64,000 nt of DNA, from contig DASYQS010000041.1 in NCBI GenBank assembly GCA_036005185.1, positions 46,242 to 110,241 of the forward strand, in the 5' to 3' direction. The DNA is from VBAU01 sp036005185. GTDB taxonomy: Bacteria; Bacteroidota; Bacteroidia; Chitinophagales; Chitinophagaceae. Below are positions 63,478 to 64,000 of this stretch, piece by piece (position 1 is the first letter of the stretch; each line of letters starts with the position of its first letter). The position numbers were made by a program, and so were the translations under genes. The notes beneath the pieces are model-generated. The model was not told the origin of the DNA. It worked only from the letters and a program-made list of their open reading frames with translations, and did not search any database.

Positions 63478-64000
63478 CTATTCCCCCATCAAAGGATCGG
63501 TTTTACTGGCTACTCCGGTTTCCACTCTGCCCGCATATCTTCTCTCAAATAATGAGTTGCCTTTTATTTTTATACTGAAATCATACCAGCCATGTGTTTT
63601 AGTCGTATTCAACACTATACTTAACAATCCTTCTTTCGCACCTATAGCACCCGCAACTGATCGCTCACGCGAACCGGTCTTGTATGCATTGTCTGTGATA
63701 ATAAGATTTTGTTTTTGTTTATCCCTGTTATTGATCTGTATAACTATATTCCCCGTAAGTTGTTTGTTATTTTTTTTCTGTTCATACCTGCCAATCACAT
63801 CAACTATTGGGTCGTTTTCATTACCTGTAAATTCTCGAAAAAAACCATTAGGCCCATACACATGCAAATAATAATGGCCGTTTTCAAAATCACTAATCAA
63901 CCATCTATCACGTAAATCATCACCAGCTGCTACAGCGTATGCCCAAGCTCTCACATCTTGCTGCTGGTAGTTGCCTGGGGCATACACGTGAAACGCAGAT
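63478..64000 (-). CDS. Phosphocholine-specific phospholipase C, C-terminal part (partial)
   Basis: The last 174 codons of a gene running in from the right edge. It reads HVYAPGNYQQQDVRAWAYAV with ENGHYYLHVYGPNGFFREF and GWYDFSIKIKGNSLFERRYAGR, the pattern of the C-terminal bacterial phospholipase C domain (PF05506 type), repeated in such enzymes. The catalytic phosphoesterase domain lies outside the window. The family cleaves phosphatidylcholine or sphingomyelin head groups and is usually exported. The stop is at 63478. Confidence 0.85.
   Translation of the reverse strand, partial: SAFHVYAPGNYQQQDVRAWAYAVAAGDDLRDRWLISDFENGHYYLHVYGPNGFFREFTGNENDPIVDVIGRYEQKKNNKQLTGNIVIQINNRDKQKQNLIITDNAYKTGSRERSVAGAIGAKEGLLSIVLNTTKTHGWYDFSIKIKGNSLFERRYAGRVETGVASKTDPLMGE

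Overview
The window is a chromosomal segment of an AT-rich member of the Bacteroidota, most likely family Chitinophagaceae. The signs are a SusC/SusD pair, a protein with a type IX secretion sorting domain, DUF4835 and DUF4296 genes, a bamD-rpoZ-coaBC neighbourhood, LytTR two-component systems and propeller-type sensor kinases. Promoters of the Bacteroidota type (TTTG near -33, TAnnTTTG near -7) are also visible. I see no rRNA, tRNA, CRISPR array, transposase or integrase. Genus and species cannot be fixed by reading alone.

Layout. 1-5300: the start of a DUF5916 outer-membrane protein (cut by the left edge), an autoregulated XRE/S24 repressor, surE with a small membrane protein, a GIN-domain lipoprotein and a membrane-anchored transglutaminase-like protein. 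5300-13400: pbpC and a very large alpha-2-macroglobulin lipoprotein, divergently transcribed. 13500-15300: a Gly-rich RRM protein and the rpsF-rpsR-rplI operon with a structured leader. 15600-24700 (minus): a 1806-residue type IX-secreted endonuclease/exonuclease/phosphatase protein, a methyltransferase, recJ and a polyprenyl diphosphate synthase. 24900-32000 (plus): an OmpA protein behind a consensus promoter, bamD, rpoZ, coaBC, DUF4835, DUF4296 and a two-subunit 3-oxoacid CoA-transferase.

32000-36500 (minus) holds a LytTR regulator and its 1227-residue propeller/GAF kinase. 36500-43900 holds an NHL-repeat lipoprotein, a DUF1624-type membrane protein, small proteins, and an 808-residue protein with an MG2-like domain and two plug-like modules. 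43900-50100 (minus) is a carbohydrate cluster: GH28, GH106, a sugar isomerase/epimerase and a phytanoyl-CoA dioxygenase-like protein, suggesting use of rhamnose-containing pectic glycans. ppsA follows. 52800-56200 (plus) starts with a TPP riboswitch that has no recognisable thiamine gene behind it; next come a LytS/LytTR pair, a PepSY-like secreted protein and two tiny membrane proteins. 56300-61800 is a ROK sugar kinase followed by SusC and SusD. The window ends with a lipoprotein carrying a very long charged helix, a GNAT acetyltransferase, and the C-terminus of a phosphocholine-type phospholipase C cut by the right edge.

The best leads are the orphan TPP riboswitch in front of a two-component system, the barrel-less duplicated plug protein, the GH28/GH106 cluster with a non-canonical GH28 active site and a 38-bp perfect palindrome, the structured rpsF leader, and the charged-helix lipoprotein. 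Most of the window is ordinary core genome.
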